This document shows, in pieces, positions 49,944-61,527 of a DNA stretch of 64,000 nt. Numbering within the stretch: position 1 is the stretch's first letter; each line of letters starts with the position of its first letter. The stretch lies in contig NC_037638.1 of the NCBI RefSeq assembly GCF_003254395.2, positions 27,377,649-27,441,648 on the forward strand. The letters are read 5' to 3'. The position numbers and the translations under genes are program-made. The DNA is from Apis mellifera (lineage: Eukaryota > Arthropoda > Insecta > Hymenoptera > Apidae). The notes beneath the pieces are model-generated. The model did not search any database and was not told where the DNA came from. It saw nothing but the letters and a program-made list of their open reading frames with translations.

Positions 49944-50045
49944 CTGTCATAAATTTAAGCAACAATTAACATTGGGAGTCGGCCTGTTCCCACAGGCCTG
50001 CATACTGTATCTGTATCGCGGTGAGCGGCCAAAGGTACAAAGTCG
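49944..50045. promoter_or_regulatory. Candidate enhancer: inverted Sox pair and perfect hairpin
   Basis: ACAAT-TAAC-ATTG (49962-49974) is the inverted, four-base-spaced arrangement bound by Sox dimers (known for SoxE). It follows TCATAAATTTAAG (Hox/Cad-like). Immediately downstream, GGCCTGT-TCCC-ACAGGCC (49981-49998) is a perfect seven-bp hairpin. The block is GC-balanced and bounded by purine-rich low-complexity DNA. Function is inferred. Confidence 0.35.
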
Positions 50046-51140
50046 GGGAGAGTGTAGCTCGGTGAAAAAGATGCGTGCACACGCGAGTTCGTGAGCTCGG
50101 CTCGTACGCGGAGAAAGGAATAGGCAGAAAGGCGAAAGGGAGAAAGAAGGAGGGACGATACATCGTTCGGAGGTTACAGGTTAAACTGTTCTCTCAACGC
50201 CGTCCCTGATTTATTAATCATCGCCGCAGCCGCAGGCTACCTATATTATTATCCTCTTTCCATCTGCCACTTCATTTTTCTCCTCGAAAATCATCCTTGC
50301 GATTTTTATCCCCCCTCCTCCAACCACGACAACGCACCGATCAAAAACATCGCCAACAAATTACGCGCGCTCTTTTTAACTCTTCTTTTCTTCTCTCTTC
50401 CTTCGAAGACGAAAAAGTATCCGTTAATAAAGGAAGGGGGATCTCTCTGGGTTGATTCGAACGTTTTCTTTCGATATTTTTCGCTCGAATCGGTCGAATA
50501 TCCTGAGCAGACGAAACATTATTATCGATTATCGAATCAACGCGTTGACGCGACGAGCTTCGTATTAAATTCGGAAATGGACGCGACATTCCTTCTCCCA
50601 TCCCGAATTGGGTGGGAAAGAGGGACGAAACGGTTTCGAGCTCCCTAATGCGGACATCGATAAGATTCCACGATTAATATATACAATTTTACGCACACTT
50701 CCAGCGTCCGTATCTCTTTTGCTGCCAAGAAGTGAATTCCAATTACACAAGTACGATCTATCGCGATTCTTTCTTGAGAATCGTCATTTTTCACGTCGTT
50801 TGTGAATGGTTACATCAATTTTCCCAATTCTTCGGAACGGGTTACGAAACACATTTTTCAAATGTCCAATGCCACGGTGTCGAGTAATTGTACAAACGTG
50901 GCAAATCGAGAACAAAAAGGAAGAAGCTGTTTTACTCGCTGGATAATGTAAATTTTTTTTCTTATATTGTAAATTAAACTTTTAACGAACGAAAATGAAT
51001 TTTTATTAATCTTTTCTCTTGAGAAAAATTGTTTTCTCTTAATTCTCTCAACGCTTTTATATATTTCTTTGCGATATTTTCTATAAATAAATATTTCCGA
51101 ATATTCCTTTCGTTCTATAAACTGTCGATAAAGAATTTCT
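50046..51140. other. Non-coding stretch, no gene seen
   Basis: Becomes steadily AT-rich after 50800. The minus frame 50858-51235 (125 codons) is rich in Ile/Lys/Arg/Tyr and Phe as expected for AT-rich DNA, and runs antisense through the left inverted repeat. I do not regard it as a gene. Confidence 0.55.
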
Positions 51141-51148
51141 AATTGTAG

Positions 51149-51258
51149 GATCAACACCATCTCGCGTTTGGACGCTGGAAACTCCGACTCGTTACTAGCA
51201 ATACAGGATATGCAAGGAGGTATTCGTGACGTCACAAACAGGGAGGATACTATCGCGT
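51149..51258 (+). repeat. Inverted duplicate, left arm (~110 bp)
   Basis: Pairs with 51855-51963 in reverse complement over its full length at about 80-85% identity by eye. There are two perfectly identical blocks, one of about 30 bp (GGAAACTCCGACTCG... to ...AATACAG) and one of 24 bp ending GACGTCACA. Read on the plus strand it encodes ISRLDAGNSDSLLAIQ then QGGIRDVT and stops at 51259. It is preceded by an acceptor-like TTGTAG (51143-51148). Confidence 0.85.
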
Positions 51259-51746
51259 AAAAAAAAAAAAATAATGAAATAAATCGCGTTTCGTAGAAAA
51301 TTAATCGATTATTTACTAATTTTTTATTAACAATTTCCGTATTGTTAAGATAGAACCTCGAAGCTAAGATTTCCGATAACTTTCTCCAACAAATTTTAAT
51401 GCAAAATTCTTGTTAATTAATTAATTGATTATTCGTAAATTATCATCGTAAAAATCGTCCGAATCGAGAATCGAACGATCGATTTATTCGTTTAAACGAT
51501 AAACAAACTACGAATAAAAATTGTACGTGAAATTAGAGAAGGAAACAACGCGTATTAATAATTAAAAAAGAATCTTACAGTAATGAAAAATTAATGTAAA
51601 CGGAGATCGCGTATCAATGGCGTCGATCCAACGTATTAATCGTCGACAAATAATCAGAAAAAGAATTTCGCGTTAAAATTTACACAAGAAAGTTGTTTGA
51701 AACATTAGCTTTAGGATGCAAACTTAAAAAATGTAAAAATTATCGG

Positions 51747-51983
51747 TCAAAAATTAGTAATTAATGAATTTTTCTGTATAACGTGATCGAGGTGGTGGGA
51801 GAGATTAGGAGCCGCATAATCAGAGTTAGTGGCACGTTTTCTCTGTCCTTCTTGCGCAATGTTGCTCTCTTTATCTGTGACGTCACGAATACCTCCTTGC
51901 GTATTCTGTATTGCTAGTAACGAGTCGGAGTTTCCATTATTCAAACGCGAGATGGCACTGATCTCAAATGTTCCGAGAATCAT
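51747..51983 (-). other. Unrecognised 78-codon frame spanning the right inverted duplicate
   Basis: From ATG at 51983 to TAA at 51747, this minus-strand frame contains ISRLNNGNSDSLLAIQ and QGGIRDVT, shared with the left arm. It then continues past the end of the similarity with a dibasic KR (QRKRATNSDY) and ends in HHLDHVIQKNS. It could be a small gene, an exon of a longer gene, or part of a repeated element. No family is recognised, and shared identity at nucleotide level (including third positions) does not by itself show coding selection. Confidence 0.25.
51855..51963 (-). repeat. Inverted duplicate, right arm (~109 bp)
   Basis: Reverse-complement partner of 51149-51258. Similarity begins sharply at GATCA and fades after the GACGTCACA block. 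The two arms are separated by about 600 bp of AT-rich DNA. Confidence 0.85.
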
Positions 51984-52850
51984 TTTTTTTTTAATTAATA
52001 GATAAAATGGACTAGTTTATGTTTCTGTATATATATTTTAAATATATATTTTCATACGTTATTTCGTACGTTTCTATTTCTGTATTCTATTATATATATT
52101 TGTATATATACATTTTTATCGTTTTATACGTATATAAAAATCTGTTAAAAATTATTCTGTATTTATATTCGAGAATTTGAAAAATTTCGCATATTTTCCA
52201 TTCTCCGTTACAAAATTGTAAATTCGAACAAAAATGTTTAAAAATTTCGATATTGTAATTAGTAGAATATAATTGGAGAAAAAGTGGCATATGAAAATTC
52301 TTTTCAATTTTCAAAATTTGAATTTTTCGAGTACTCGGCTCGATCAATTTTATAATTTTTTTATCGAGAAAAAAAGTGGCAGGTAAATTTTTTCACAATT
52401 TTTTAATAATTTTGTATTAGGGGAATATAACTTAAAAGGAAGTGTGCAAAATTTCTCTGATATTTCAGAAACAAAAATTTTTTACGATACACAGTATGCA
52501 CGTTACAATCCATTTATTATAAACCATGTACATGTATTACGTATTAAAAATAGTTTTTAATTTTTTAATATATATTTATCAAAGCCATAGTTTCGATCTA
52601 TCAGTAGCACGAGTCTGTCACATAGTCACCAAGCGTCTTTCGTACGAATTGTTACGATAGTTGTACTACTAACTGCGTTCACTCGACAAAAATAATCGAA
52701 TTTATTAAAAGATGAAACTTTTCAATGATTATTCGTAAACATTTCTTACAGAAAATGAAAATGTTAAAACGTTTCACGATAATCCTTGGCGTTTCAATTA
52801 TTATTATATAAAATTCGAAACACGAAACATCTCGTTCAAGCTTATAACAA
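51984..52850. other. AT-rich non-coding stretch
   Basis: Many TA-rich words and no supported frame. A GC-balanced patch at 52590-52680 stands out slightly but holds nothing recognisable. Confidence 0.6.
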
Positions 52851-53150
52851 TTATCCATCCATGTATTTATTTTGATAAATTTCCACGTGTTTGTAAAAAA
52901 TATATCTTTTTAAATTTTTCTTAATTTCTTTATCGTCGAATCGCAAGGATGAAGTAGATAATTGCGATTGTTGAAGAATTTTATCAAGAGTCTCTAGAGA
53001 CATCTTATTATTCGCCCAGAGTAGTATCATCGATCGAATACAATAAACATTCCACTCCCTTCCATTCATTTCGCGAGTTCCATTTCGCGTCCATCGATAG
53101 CATCGCCGACTATGCATCACGGCTCTGGTGTAATGCAACACCATCTGCAT
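52851..53150 (-). other. Unrecognised 99-codon frame (orphan small-gene candidate)
   Basis: ATG at 53150 to TAA at 52851. The protein has a Trp/Arg/Met-rich start, a mixed middle (SLETLDKILQQSQLSTSS) and a Lys-rich amphipathic C-terminus (KEIKKNLKRYIFYKHVEIYQ). A frame this long is uncommon in AT-rich DNA, and its composition is less Arg/Ser-biased than the other spurious frames. It lies just after a donor-like CTGCGG|GTAAGT on the same strand. No domain, signal peptide or paralogue is seen. It may be chance. Confidence 0.25.
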
Positions 53151-53580
53151 TTATCCAAACTTACCCGCAGGATAACATCTTCCCGTTATCGATATCAATT
53201 CGTATCGATCAAAAAGAACTGGGGAGATAATAAGAATATTCAACGATCGTCGTAGGAGGCAGGAGGAAGAGGAGAGTCTCGAACGATTTCTGCTCTCGAT
53301 TCCAACTGCGTCGATAAAATAAAATATTACGCGATTTCAAAGTTTAATTCGTTTCTTAAAAATAAAAAAATACGCGCTGTTGGAATCTTCATCGATTCCA
53401 CCTTCCTCGAAAGACGCGATCTTGGCACGAAGGAAAAGAAAAAGTGACTCTGTTTCTCCGAAATTTTATTAGAAATTCGGATAAATCGAGGAGCGTGTCA
53501 ATTTGGCGGAGAATATCGCGGCTACTCTAGTAGTCGGTGAATTATTCAACGATGGCATTTCTCTCGAAAAGCCACGCGTG
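53151..53580. other. Non-coding stretch, no gene seen
   Basis: AT-rich to balanced sequence without a supported frame, repeat or RNA gene. Confidence 0.6.
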
Positions 53581-53584
53581 TATT

Positions 53585-53700
53585 AAAGCCACCTGCGAGC
53601 TAGAGCTCCATATGACTTTGCCTGTTGTACAGCTGCCTGTTTGCAGTGTTAACGACGCACGCTAATCGCTAATTACACACCGCTTTAATTATCGACTCAT
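53585..53700. promoter_or_regulatory. Candidate enhancer: three E-boxes plus homeodomain site
   Basis: CACCTG (53590-53595), CATATG (53609-53614) and CAGCTG (53630-53635) lie within 46 bp, followed by GTTAAC and a TAATTA homeodomain core (53670-53675). E-box clusters of these classes are bound by bHLH and Snail-type factors (established), and pairing with homeodomain sites is common in neural and muscle enhancers. Activity here is inferred. Confidence 0.3.
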
Positions 53701-54215
53701 TGTTCGAGCCGCGTATATAAATAAAGTAACGCGAAATGACGTTTAACGACTCTATCCGCCGATGCTCCTTTCCAGCCTCCGGACTTCGATCCCACGTGTC
53801 CATTTCTATACACGTACACTGTACACACGGGGGAAAGTCAAGGTAAGATCGAGAGGAGAGACGTCCATTCCAGGAGACAACGTGGATGAATAAGCGGTGA
53901 ATAAATAATTGGGAAATATTTAATTTAATTAATTTAAATTCTATCCCCAAAACCTAACAATTTATTAAAATTGCTTGTACGTTTCTTTGTTTTCAACTTT
54001 TCAATTCGTGCATCAAAATGGATAAATTGTTATCTATCGATCTTTATTCTCTAAATGGACAGATTTATTCGTTCATACGAATCCTTATCTAAAATTAATT
54101 TGCTTATTTGCTTGACAGTTTCACTTACGAATTAAAAAAAAAAAGGAAAGATTAGAAGAAGAAGAAGAATAGCGAAGAAAGAAATATCTGGTAAATAAAA
54201 GTAATTAGAGGAAAG

Positions 54216-54219
<4 letters not shown>

Positions 54220-54267
<48 letters not shown>
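54220..54267. repeat. (GA)n microsatellite
   Basis: About 24 uninterrupted GA units, the longest dinucleotide GA run in the window. Confidence 0.95.
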
Positions 54268-54271
<4 letters not shown>

Positions 54272-56145
54272 AAGAAATTCGAAGCGACGAGAATAAAAAA
54301 GTTTGAACTGACGCCATTTTAGGAGTCCTGTATTTTTTACTCTCGAATGGATAAATCGGATAAGAGGGTCGTGGATCCGGAACGAAGGTAATCGCGGGCC
54401 ATCGGAGTTGGAATTGTAAACACGGCTTAAAGTCTGGATAGACGAATGCGGCGCCAACGTAACGCTGACGCAACACGTAAGAGGAGAGTAAACGCGAGAC
54501 GATATGTCTCGCGACGAAAGGCAATGTCGTATCATCGTGGATTTTCCGAAAAGAACAGACGGCTACTCTGCTTTTCGAGTGAATTCGATTGTCGCGAAAA
54601 GAAAAAAAAAAAAAAGGAAGAAAGAAAGGAAGAAAAAAAAAAGAGGAAGAAGAATCTCTCGAGAGAGAAGAAAAGGAGGATGAACGAAGAATAATTTCGA
54701 TCGAACGAAATAGATGGGAAGATGCAAAACAAACGCGTTTCCCGGAATGGCAATCGAGTTCTTTCGAAAATCCGATATTTCAAGATTTCGGTTATACGAC
54801 GGCTATGACAAGCAAATGGATCTCATCCAGTATGACGCACGCGATATTAATCAACTTTTCCTCGAATCGTCGCGCGATTCCAAACACCAAGATTATTTCT
54901 GGCCAAATGTTTTTCCCCGTTAAAAATTTCCACGATCGATGCGTCCGTGACGTAGTTGGATTACAGTTCAAAAACTGTATACTCGCGTGACATTTATCGT
55001 CTCTCGCCATATCCTCCTACACATTTTCGATCGACATCCAATAATTGATCGACGAGTGTTTTTAAATCTTGCTTCATTGTTTCGCCTTCATTTTTATTTC
55101 TTTTTTGAAGCGATAACGAATACACGAATCTCTTAATCGAGTAAAAAGCAAGAAAAAGCACGGCAGTAGAAGGAGGGGAAGAAGCGCGGGAGGAGATGGG
55201 CAGCACAAGGTTGGAACGACGAGGCAAAATAAACGAGAGCGAAGAAGAAAAGAGAGGGGGGAGGATGAGGGGAATTGGCAAAATCGGCGTGGCGAGGGTC
55301 CCGAGGAGGGCGATGCGTAAGGCAATAAATATCGCGCGATTAGATCTTGGAAGCAGGCCGCTGTCGGGGTTGCTTACGAACACGGAGGGAGCGTCTATTA
55401 ATCACTGGACGTTAATCAACGGGCGAACTAAGCTAAGTAGGCCGCGCCATTGAACGCGTGCATACGTATGTCGCGTACGTATAGCGCGATCGAAAATCGG
55501 TGTCGAACGACGAAACGTCGGCATGTATAATCGAAGCGGGATACGAACGAATAGGTGGACGAGGAAGGAAGGACGAAAAAAAGAAAAATGGAATGGATCT
55601 ATCGGAGCTAGGCCCGATGTGTGGTAAACCCTTGGCCTCCTATTATTGGACGGAGGGCTCCTACCTACCGCAGACCACGCGCCTGCATCTCTCTCTCTCT
55701 CCATTTTTCGAGAATTAATCGAAACTAATTGGCAATTTGTGCGAGGGAACCCTTTCGCGTAGAATTACGACGTTCCAACTGCTCCAACTTCTCGCTCTTC
55801 CAATCCCTTCCTCCCGCCAATTTTATTATTCCATTTACGATTCCACGTTTTTTTCAAGCGAGCGGCAATCTTTGTTGGATTAATAAATCTTTGCGCAAAG
55901 CGAATGCGAAGGGGATAAAACTAGAGGCGAAAGTGTGTCATTCCCGTATACATCGTTCAAGTTGGTGGTAGTGAAATGGATGGTAGACGGATTTAAAAGT
56001 TACAAGTGTCGCAAAATATTCGATTGTCTGTCCACGGAACTCGTGGATTCGAATTATACCGCGGGTATATGCGTCTCGAATGCAAAGCTTTCGTTAAACA
56101 TGGGTGGGTAGCGAAATTGAAGGAGAATGAAAGAAAGGAGGAAGA

Positions 56146-56173
56146 GAAGGAAGGAAGGAAGGAAGGAAGGAAG
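56146..56173. repeat. (GGAA)n microsatellite
   Basis: About seven GGAA units. Confidence 0.9.
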
Positions 56174-56230
56174 ATAAAGAGAAAGAGAGAAAGAGGAAGT
56201 CGGCTCTTTATGGACTTGTTTGTCGCTACG

Positions 56231-57600
56231 TGACTTTTTACGAATTATTCGAAAACTTTGAACCCCCGCGCACAGCCCACATTCGCAATACCGTTTTAGA
56301 CGATCGCGCGACGGTTAGACGAGATGATTTCCTCTTTCACCGGGTAAGTACCCAGAGCTCCACCATTTTTATAAACAAAAGTTCGAAAATCCGAGTTTGC
56401 AAGTCCAATTTTTAAACCTTTCCACGCTCCTTCGACTTTCGTCGTATCCTTTTTAGAAAAAAAAATAACGCTTTTCTAAAAAGAATGGAACAACAACAAA
56501 TTAAAATACTCTTCCAAACGTGATTAATAAAAATTTATATCACGAGATTACCCTACATGTACAACTATTCTTATCCTTTTTTCCTTTTTTTTTTTTGAAA
56601 CGACGAAAGGATTCTCTCTTACGGTCCTCGTAATGATCAGATCGCGCAAAGTCCGGTAAAACCGAAACAAGGCGGACTCGTGAGATAATGGAAAGGAAGG
56701 GGAGAGGGAAGAAGGGAGTGGAGGACGAGCGCGGTGGATGTCGTTGTAGAAAAATAAAGTCTGTGAAAAGACTGAGAAAATATGTCGATAAATCTAACCG
56801 AGTCTAGCCGAGATAGAGATGGCGAGCGAGAGGGAAACAACTGTCTCGAACGAGGGCTCGAGCGGACTATTATTTCTCCCCGTGGTCGTTCCTCTCCTGG
56901 GCCACGGATCCGTCCTCCCCGTGTGTATCGCGAGAAGGGCAACGATCTTTCCTTTCTCGAGGAGGGAGAGGGAGAGGGGGAGTTTTCGCGTTCCTGTTAC
57001 GTTGCTCGTCGACACAGTTCCTCTCTCCCCTCTTTCCTTTTCCATCATTGCCTCCCTTCTCCCAAAAATTATATATACGCGCGATCCAGTTTCACAGCGA
57101 GGCGCATATCGATACGAATCCAACGATAATATTTACTTCCGCACCGAAATCCGGTTTACTAAAATCTTTCCACTATACTTTCTCGTCGTGTACTTTGGAA
57201 AAATCGGATTCGTACCTTCGCGAAATCGGCGGAAACTCGATCGATCGCTTTCCGTCATCGTCCTTCTCTATTCTCATCGTTCTCTTTCTCTCTCGATTCC
57301 CTTGTTTCAAGCCCAATCCATCTCATCGATATTACCTTCAGATTCCAAATTTTCTTTTCTTCCTTACTCGCATCGTTCGATGCACAGCATTGAAATTTAT
57401 CATCTCCTGGAAAATATACAGTTGTAGATTTGCCGTAGAATACATCATCGATAAATATAGATACACGGTAAAAGATGTAGGAAGAAGAAAGTTTAAGAGT
57501 AAGTTTAATCTTAAATATATATATATTTCTCGTATAATTATTTACTTATATAATAGCGTAATGTACATGCGATATATTCCGTGTGAAAGTCTACCTTATA
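56231..57600. other. Non-coding stretch with one exon-like splice pair
   Basis: At 56300-56344 an acceptor-like CCGTTTTAG is followed about 44 bp later by a consensus donor, CCGG|GTAAGTACC. The enclosed segment has an ATG near its end (ATGATTTCCTCTTTCACC). It could be a small 5' exon on the plus strand, but no partner exon is recognisable. Frames at 56782-57611 on both strands are Ser/Arg/Leu-rich and unrecognised. Confidence 0.4.
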
Positions 57601-58590
57601 CGTGTGAATAACACTTGGTGCAATGTTTTTTTTTTTTAAACTTTCCATCTTTATTTAATAACATTCGTCTTTGGTGTATGTATATATATATATGTATAAG
57701 AATCGTGTAATCTTTGTGTTAATATATATTTTTCTTTGTTTTAACCGTAATACTAAAAAAATAACACAAGTGAATTAGTACATTTTGGAATGTTTTCGAT
57801 ATAAAAAACATTATATTCTTCTCTAACTATATCTCGCGTTAACAAAAAGAAGCAATCTACGCTATTATACACTTTCTTAACCGCTATACGTTTGTTACTT
57901 AGGTATTATAAAAAAATATTTATTTTAACATTTATACAATATCTTTCAATTACAATTGTATAAGTCTAAAGTATTTAGGAAGATCATATGTATATATATA
58001 TACATATATCATATGTATATACACATATATATATACATAGGTTTGATATTTCGTTACTTGTATTTTATATATATGCGATTAGAAAAATTCTCTTACTTTT
58101 ATTACGAACGTACATATATATAGATTTCTTATATTTCCTTCTTTATTTACAACTTAACGTTAAAAAAATATCGATGAATATGCATCACGATCACCATTGT
58201 CTAAAAATTTTCATCTCAACAAGAATAGCGAGAACAATTTAATCTCGATCGAATTGTTACCATTCACATTTTGTTCAAAATCTAGAGCATTTCCATGTTC
58301 GCATTCGATTCTACTACACGATTGGATGAAAGAAAGTAGGAAAGAATTCGCAGACGTACGTTTTCAAAAGATTTTTCCTCGTTTTCTTGGGAGAGAGTAG
58401 GATTCATAGTTAACAAAGTATCGGTAGCCACCCATTTCTGAAACAGGCTGTTAAACAGGGAGGATCCATTCCGTTGTTCGGGATATTTTAGAGAGGATAA
58501 ATTTTACAAAAAAAAAAGACAAAAAGGTGAAACGATTGGACGATTTAAACGTAGAACAGGTGATAGGAAGATGTACGCAATAGTCGATTC
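57601..58590. other. AT-rich non-coding stretch with TA/CA repeats
   Basis: Very AT-rich, with interrupted TATATG/CATATA repeats at 57963-58040. It may be UTR or intergenic. No gene is seen. Confidence 0.6.
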
Positions 58591-58810
58591 ATAGGTCGCA
58601 TCGAGTCACGCATCGAAGGCCGCCGAAGGCGAAGCGAGGGCGAGGGCGTTACTCGCGTATGACGCGTGCAATTCCTCGTGAAATTATTCCACGCACGCCA
58701 ACGGCAGTTTGGTGATATATGGACAGCCGCATAAAAGACAGTGTCCCTCCTACACGCGTGACCCATGACCGAACCCGAATATTGAATCACTTTAATATCT
58801 CGGAACGAGA
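58590..58810. promoter_or_regulatory. GC-balanced island in AT-rich DNA with DR1 nuclear-receptor site
   Basis: A roughly 200-bp CpG-containing block interrupts several kilobases of AT-rich sequence. TGACCC-A-TGACCG (58759-58771) is a direct repeat with one-base spacing (DR1) on the minus strand, the type bound by USP/SVP/HNF4. GGACAGCCGCATAAAAGACA lies at 58719-58738. The minus frame 58545-58919 is Arg-rich and unrecognised. A conserved regulatory element is the most likely reading. Confidence 0.3.
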
Positions 58811-60602
58811 CGAGTCGCGTCCACCTCCTCTCCCCTCTCTCTACCTTCGACCACGTGCAATACCTACCTACATAAAACGTCCAACCTTTCGTTTTTAAAT
58901 AAAAAAAATCTCGAGTCAAATTCTCTTTTAAGAATTAAGAATTTTTACGATCGAAAACGATTATTTATTTTACCGATCATTCTCGGGTTTAGAGAAATTA
59001 TTCGATCCTCAACGAGTTGAACGAGGGCCGATCCCACCACCACCGATACTTCCAAAATCTTGTCTTAATTTTTCGTTCTAATCGGAGTTTTCGTTAACCG
59101 GTTGCTAAATTGACTAGATTGAGAATTCGAGATGAACGTGGTTCGAGAACGAATAAATAGGAGAGAAAGGAGTGTACAAAGTATATGGATGTAGCGACAC
59201 GTATGTTATGTAAGATGAGAACGTACGTAGTAGACGACAATTTACGGCTAATTCGAATTATTGTTTTCGAGTAAGGTTCGAGCGAGCAATAATCCTCGAT
59301 CGCGCTCGGCGAGAAGTTGGTGTCCGTTTCTACAAAGATTTTCTATAAAAAAATAATTTAGACACGCGATGAAAAAGTTAGGAACTATTTTACGCGAATT
59401 GCCATGTAGCGCAGATCGATCGCTTAGAGACAAACTTTTAGATTATCCAAGCTAATTTTATACACGTATATATATATGTATGTATAGATCTATCTCGTTT
59501 AACGAATTATATATATATATATATACGTTTCTAAAATCATAGGCTGTAGCAATATTTTACTACGAGTCTCGATGATTTTTTATATTCGACGTAACGAATA
59601 TTTGTAGAAAATTTGTACATTTTACGATGCTTGCGATCCAATCTTTTTTTTTTCCTTTTCTTTTTTTTCTTTTTTACGGAAACGAATGCCAGGTTGTAAT
59701 AAGCCTTTCATCTTTACCCTTTCCTTTTCGTTGATAGCAATTCATTTATTTATACGTACTTATACTTTTTAAGTTTTGATTAAAATCGTACAGCAAACGT
59801 ATACAAGAAAAAAATGAAATATTTCGTACGAACGTTACATAATAAAAATATTACGCAATATCTTTCGAAAACGATCGATTTTCATAAATAAAAAATATAA
59901 AAAAATTATCTTACCCTTTGATAACAGTTATTGAACGATCTGATTCGAAAAGAATTAAATTAAACGTTAAACGGAAATTGGTCGATAATAAGCGCTTAAT
60001 TAAATATATTTCTGGTAACATCGAGATTTTTTTCCAAGTTATAAAAGTTGGCCGAACTTAGGTTTTTTAAACTCTTTTTTAAGCTCGTTTTATAATTTTT
60101 TTTTTTTTTTTTCGAAATCGAAAGCTAAATACACACATACATGTAGTAGCGTCGATCAATATCGATATCATTGCGAATCTTAAATCTCTAAAATGTACGA
60201 AAGAGCATTAAAATTTTTTTTTTTTCTTCTTTTCAAACGATCACCTACAAGTATGCAAAACTAATCAACGTTATATATAATTATACGTATTATATATTAT
60301 TTACACCGACGTAACGTAATTTGTAACGTAATTTTTATGAAAAGATATCAGAAGAGATAATAATCCCTGTTGTAACATTTATTCGATCGAACGAATATCG
60401 ATCGAAACTATGTATATCATACGGTTCTTTCGTTCTTAAAAAAACGAATAAACGTTCATCGAATCGCTGTTCATTTTGTTTAAAGCAATCACGTTAGAGA
60501 GCTGGGGATTAAAATTAGAATACTGAATACAAAATTTTCGCAAAATGGAAAATAAAGTTTTACTCGATCGCACTTTTTTTTTATCGCTTTAACAAGATCT
60601 GC

Positions 60603-60629
60603 AAAAAAAAAAAAAAAAAAAAAAAAAAA
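60603..60629. repeat. Poly-A tract
   Basis: About 27 A, followed by GAAA units. Confidence 0.95.
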
Positions 60630-60851
60630 GAAAGAAAAATGTTCCGATTTCGATGTATTTCGCGTTATTTACCTTCGATACTTGATTATCGCACAAACGA
60701 TCATTTTCAAACTTTGGATGGAAGAATCGATCTTTGAGTGTCTTTCTCTTCGAAAGAAATTCTTCTCTCGAAATTTCTTTTTTTAAATCAAACAACGAAA
60801 GGAATAATCGCTTCGTAACTTTTACATCGATCTCGAAATTAATCTCGTTTC

Positions 60852-60856
<5 letters not shown>

Positions 60857-60887
<31 letters not shown>
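60857..60887. repeat. Poly-A tract
   Basis: About 31 uninterrupted A, the longest homopolymer in the window. Confidence 0.95.
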
Positions 60888-60889
<2 letters not shown>

Positions 60890-61156
60890 TCTCAACGCTA
60901 TCGTTATCGATCAGAACGAAAAAACGTTGGAGAGACGGAGAGAGAGAAAAAAAAAAAAAAAGAAAAAATGGCAATAATACATGGAATGACTTGCGAAGAA
61001 ATTACAATTAAATATAGAATGAAAATAAATGTTTACAGCACAGTATTTACATAAATAAAAAAAACTGTACGAAAAGAATCTTCAAGTAAATATACTTGAA
61101 ATAAGAGAGTTGTACATACATAGATAAACGCATTATCTATCGATAAAATAAATATC

Positions 61157-61162
<6 letters not shown>

Positions 61163-61190
<28 letters not shown>
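61163..61190. repeat. (TA)n microsatellite
   Basis: About 14 TA units. Confidence 0.95.
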
Positions 61191-61408
61191 CTATACCTGA
61201 ATATATTATAATCTTTTTACCTGCTCGGTAGCAATTATCGACAAGCAAAAAAGTAAATGTATAGTTAAAATAACGAAGATTTTTTTTATCAGTCGATCGA
61301 TTAAGAGAAATTAAAAGGATTCAATAATTAAAGATTCGTATTATATTTTACTTACAAAATATATAATCAACGAACCATCATCGTATTCGAATAGCACTTG
61401 CAAATATC

Positions 61409-61464
<56 letters not shown>

Positions 61465-61527
61465 GTGTGTGTGTATGTATATACATATACATATATACAC
61501 ATATATACACATATATATATATGTATA
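61409..61527. repeat. Compound (TA)n/(GT)n/(CATA)n microsatellite
   Basis: A TA run of about 50 bp leads into GTGTGTGTATG and then into TACATA/CACATA units. The longest microsatellite in the window. Confidence 0.95.

Larger units (their letters stand above)
53701..56230. other. Non-coding stretch, no gene seen
   Basis: Contains a 48-bp GA microsatellite (54220-54267), an A-rich/GAAA tract near 54600-54645 and a GGAA repeat at 56146-56173. Frames here are short, repeat-driven or unrecognised. Confidence 0.6.

Noticed and set aside
50858..51235. 125-codon minus-strand frame rich in Ile/Lys/Tyr
   Set aside because: Runs antisense to the left inverted repeat, and its composition is what AT-rich DNA gives by chance.
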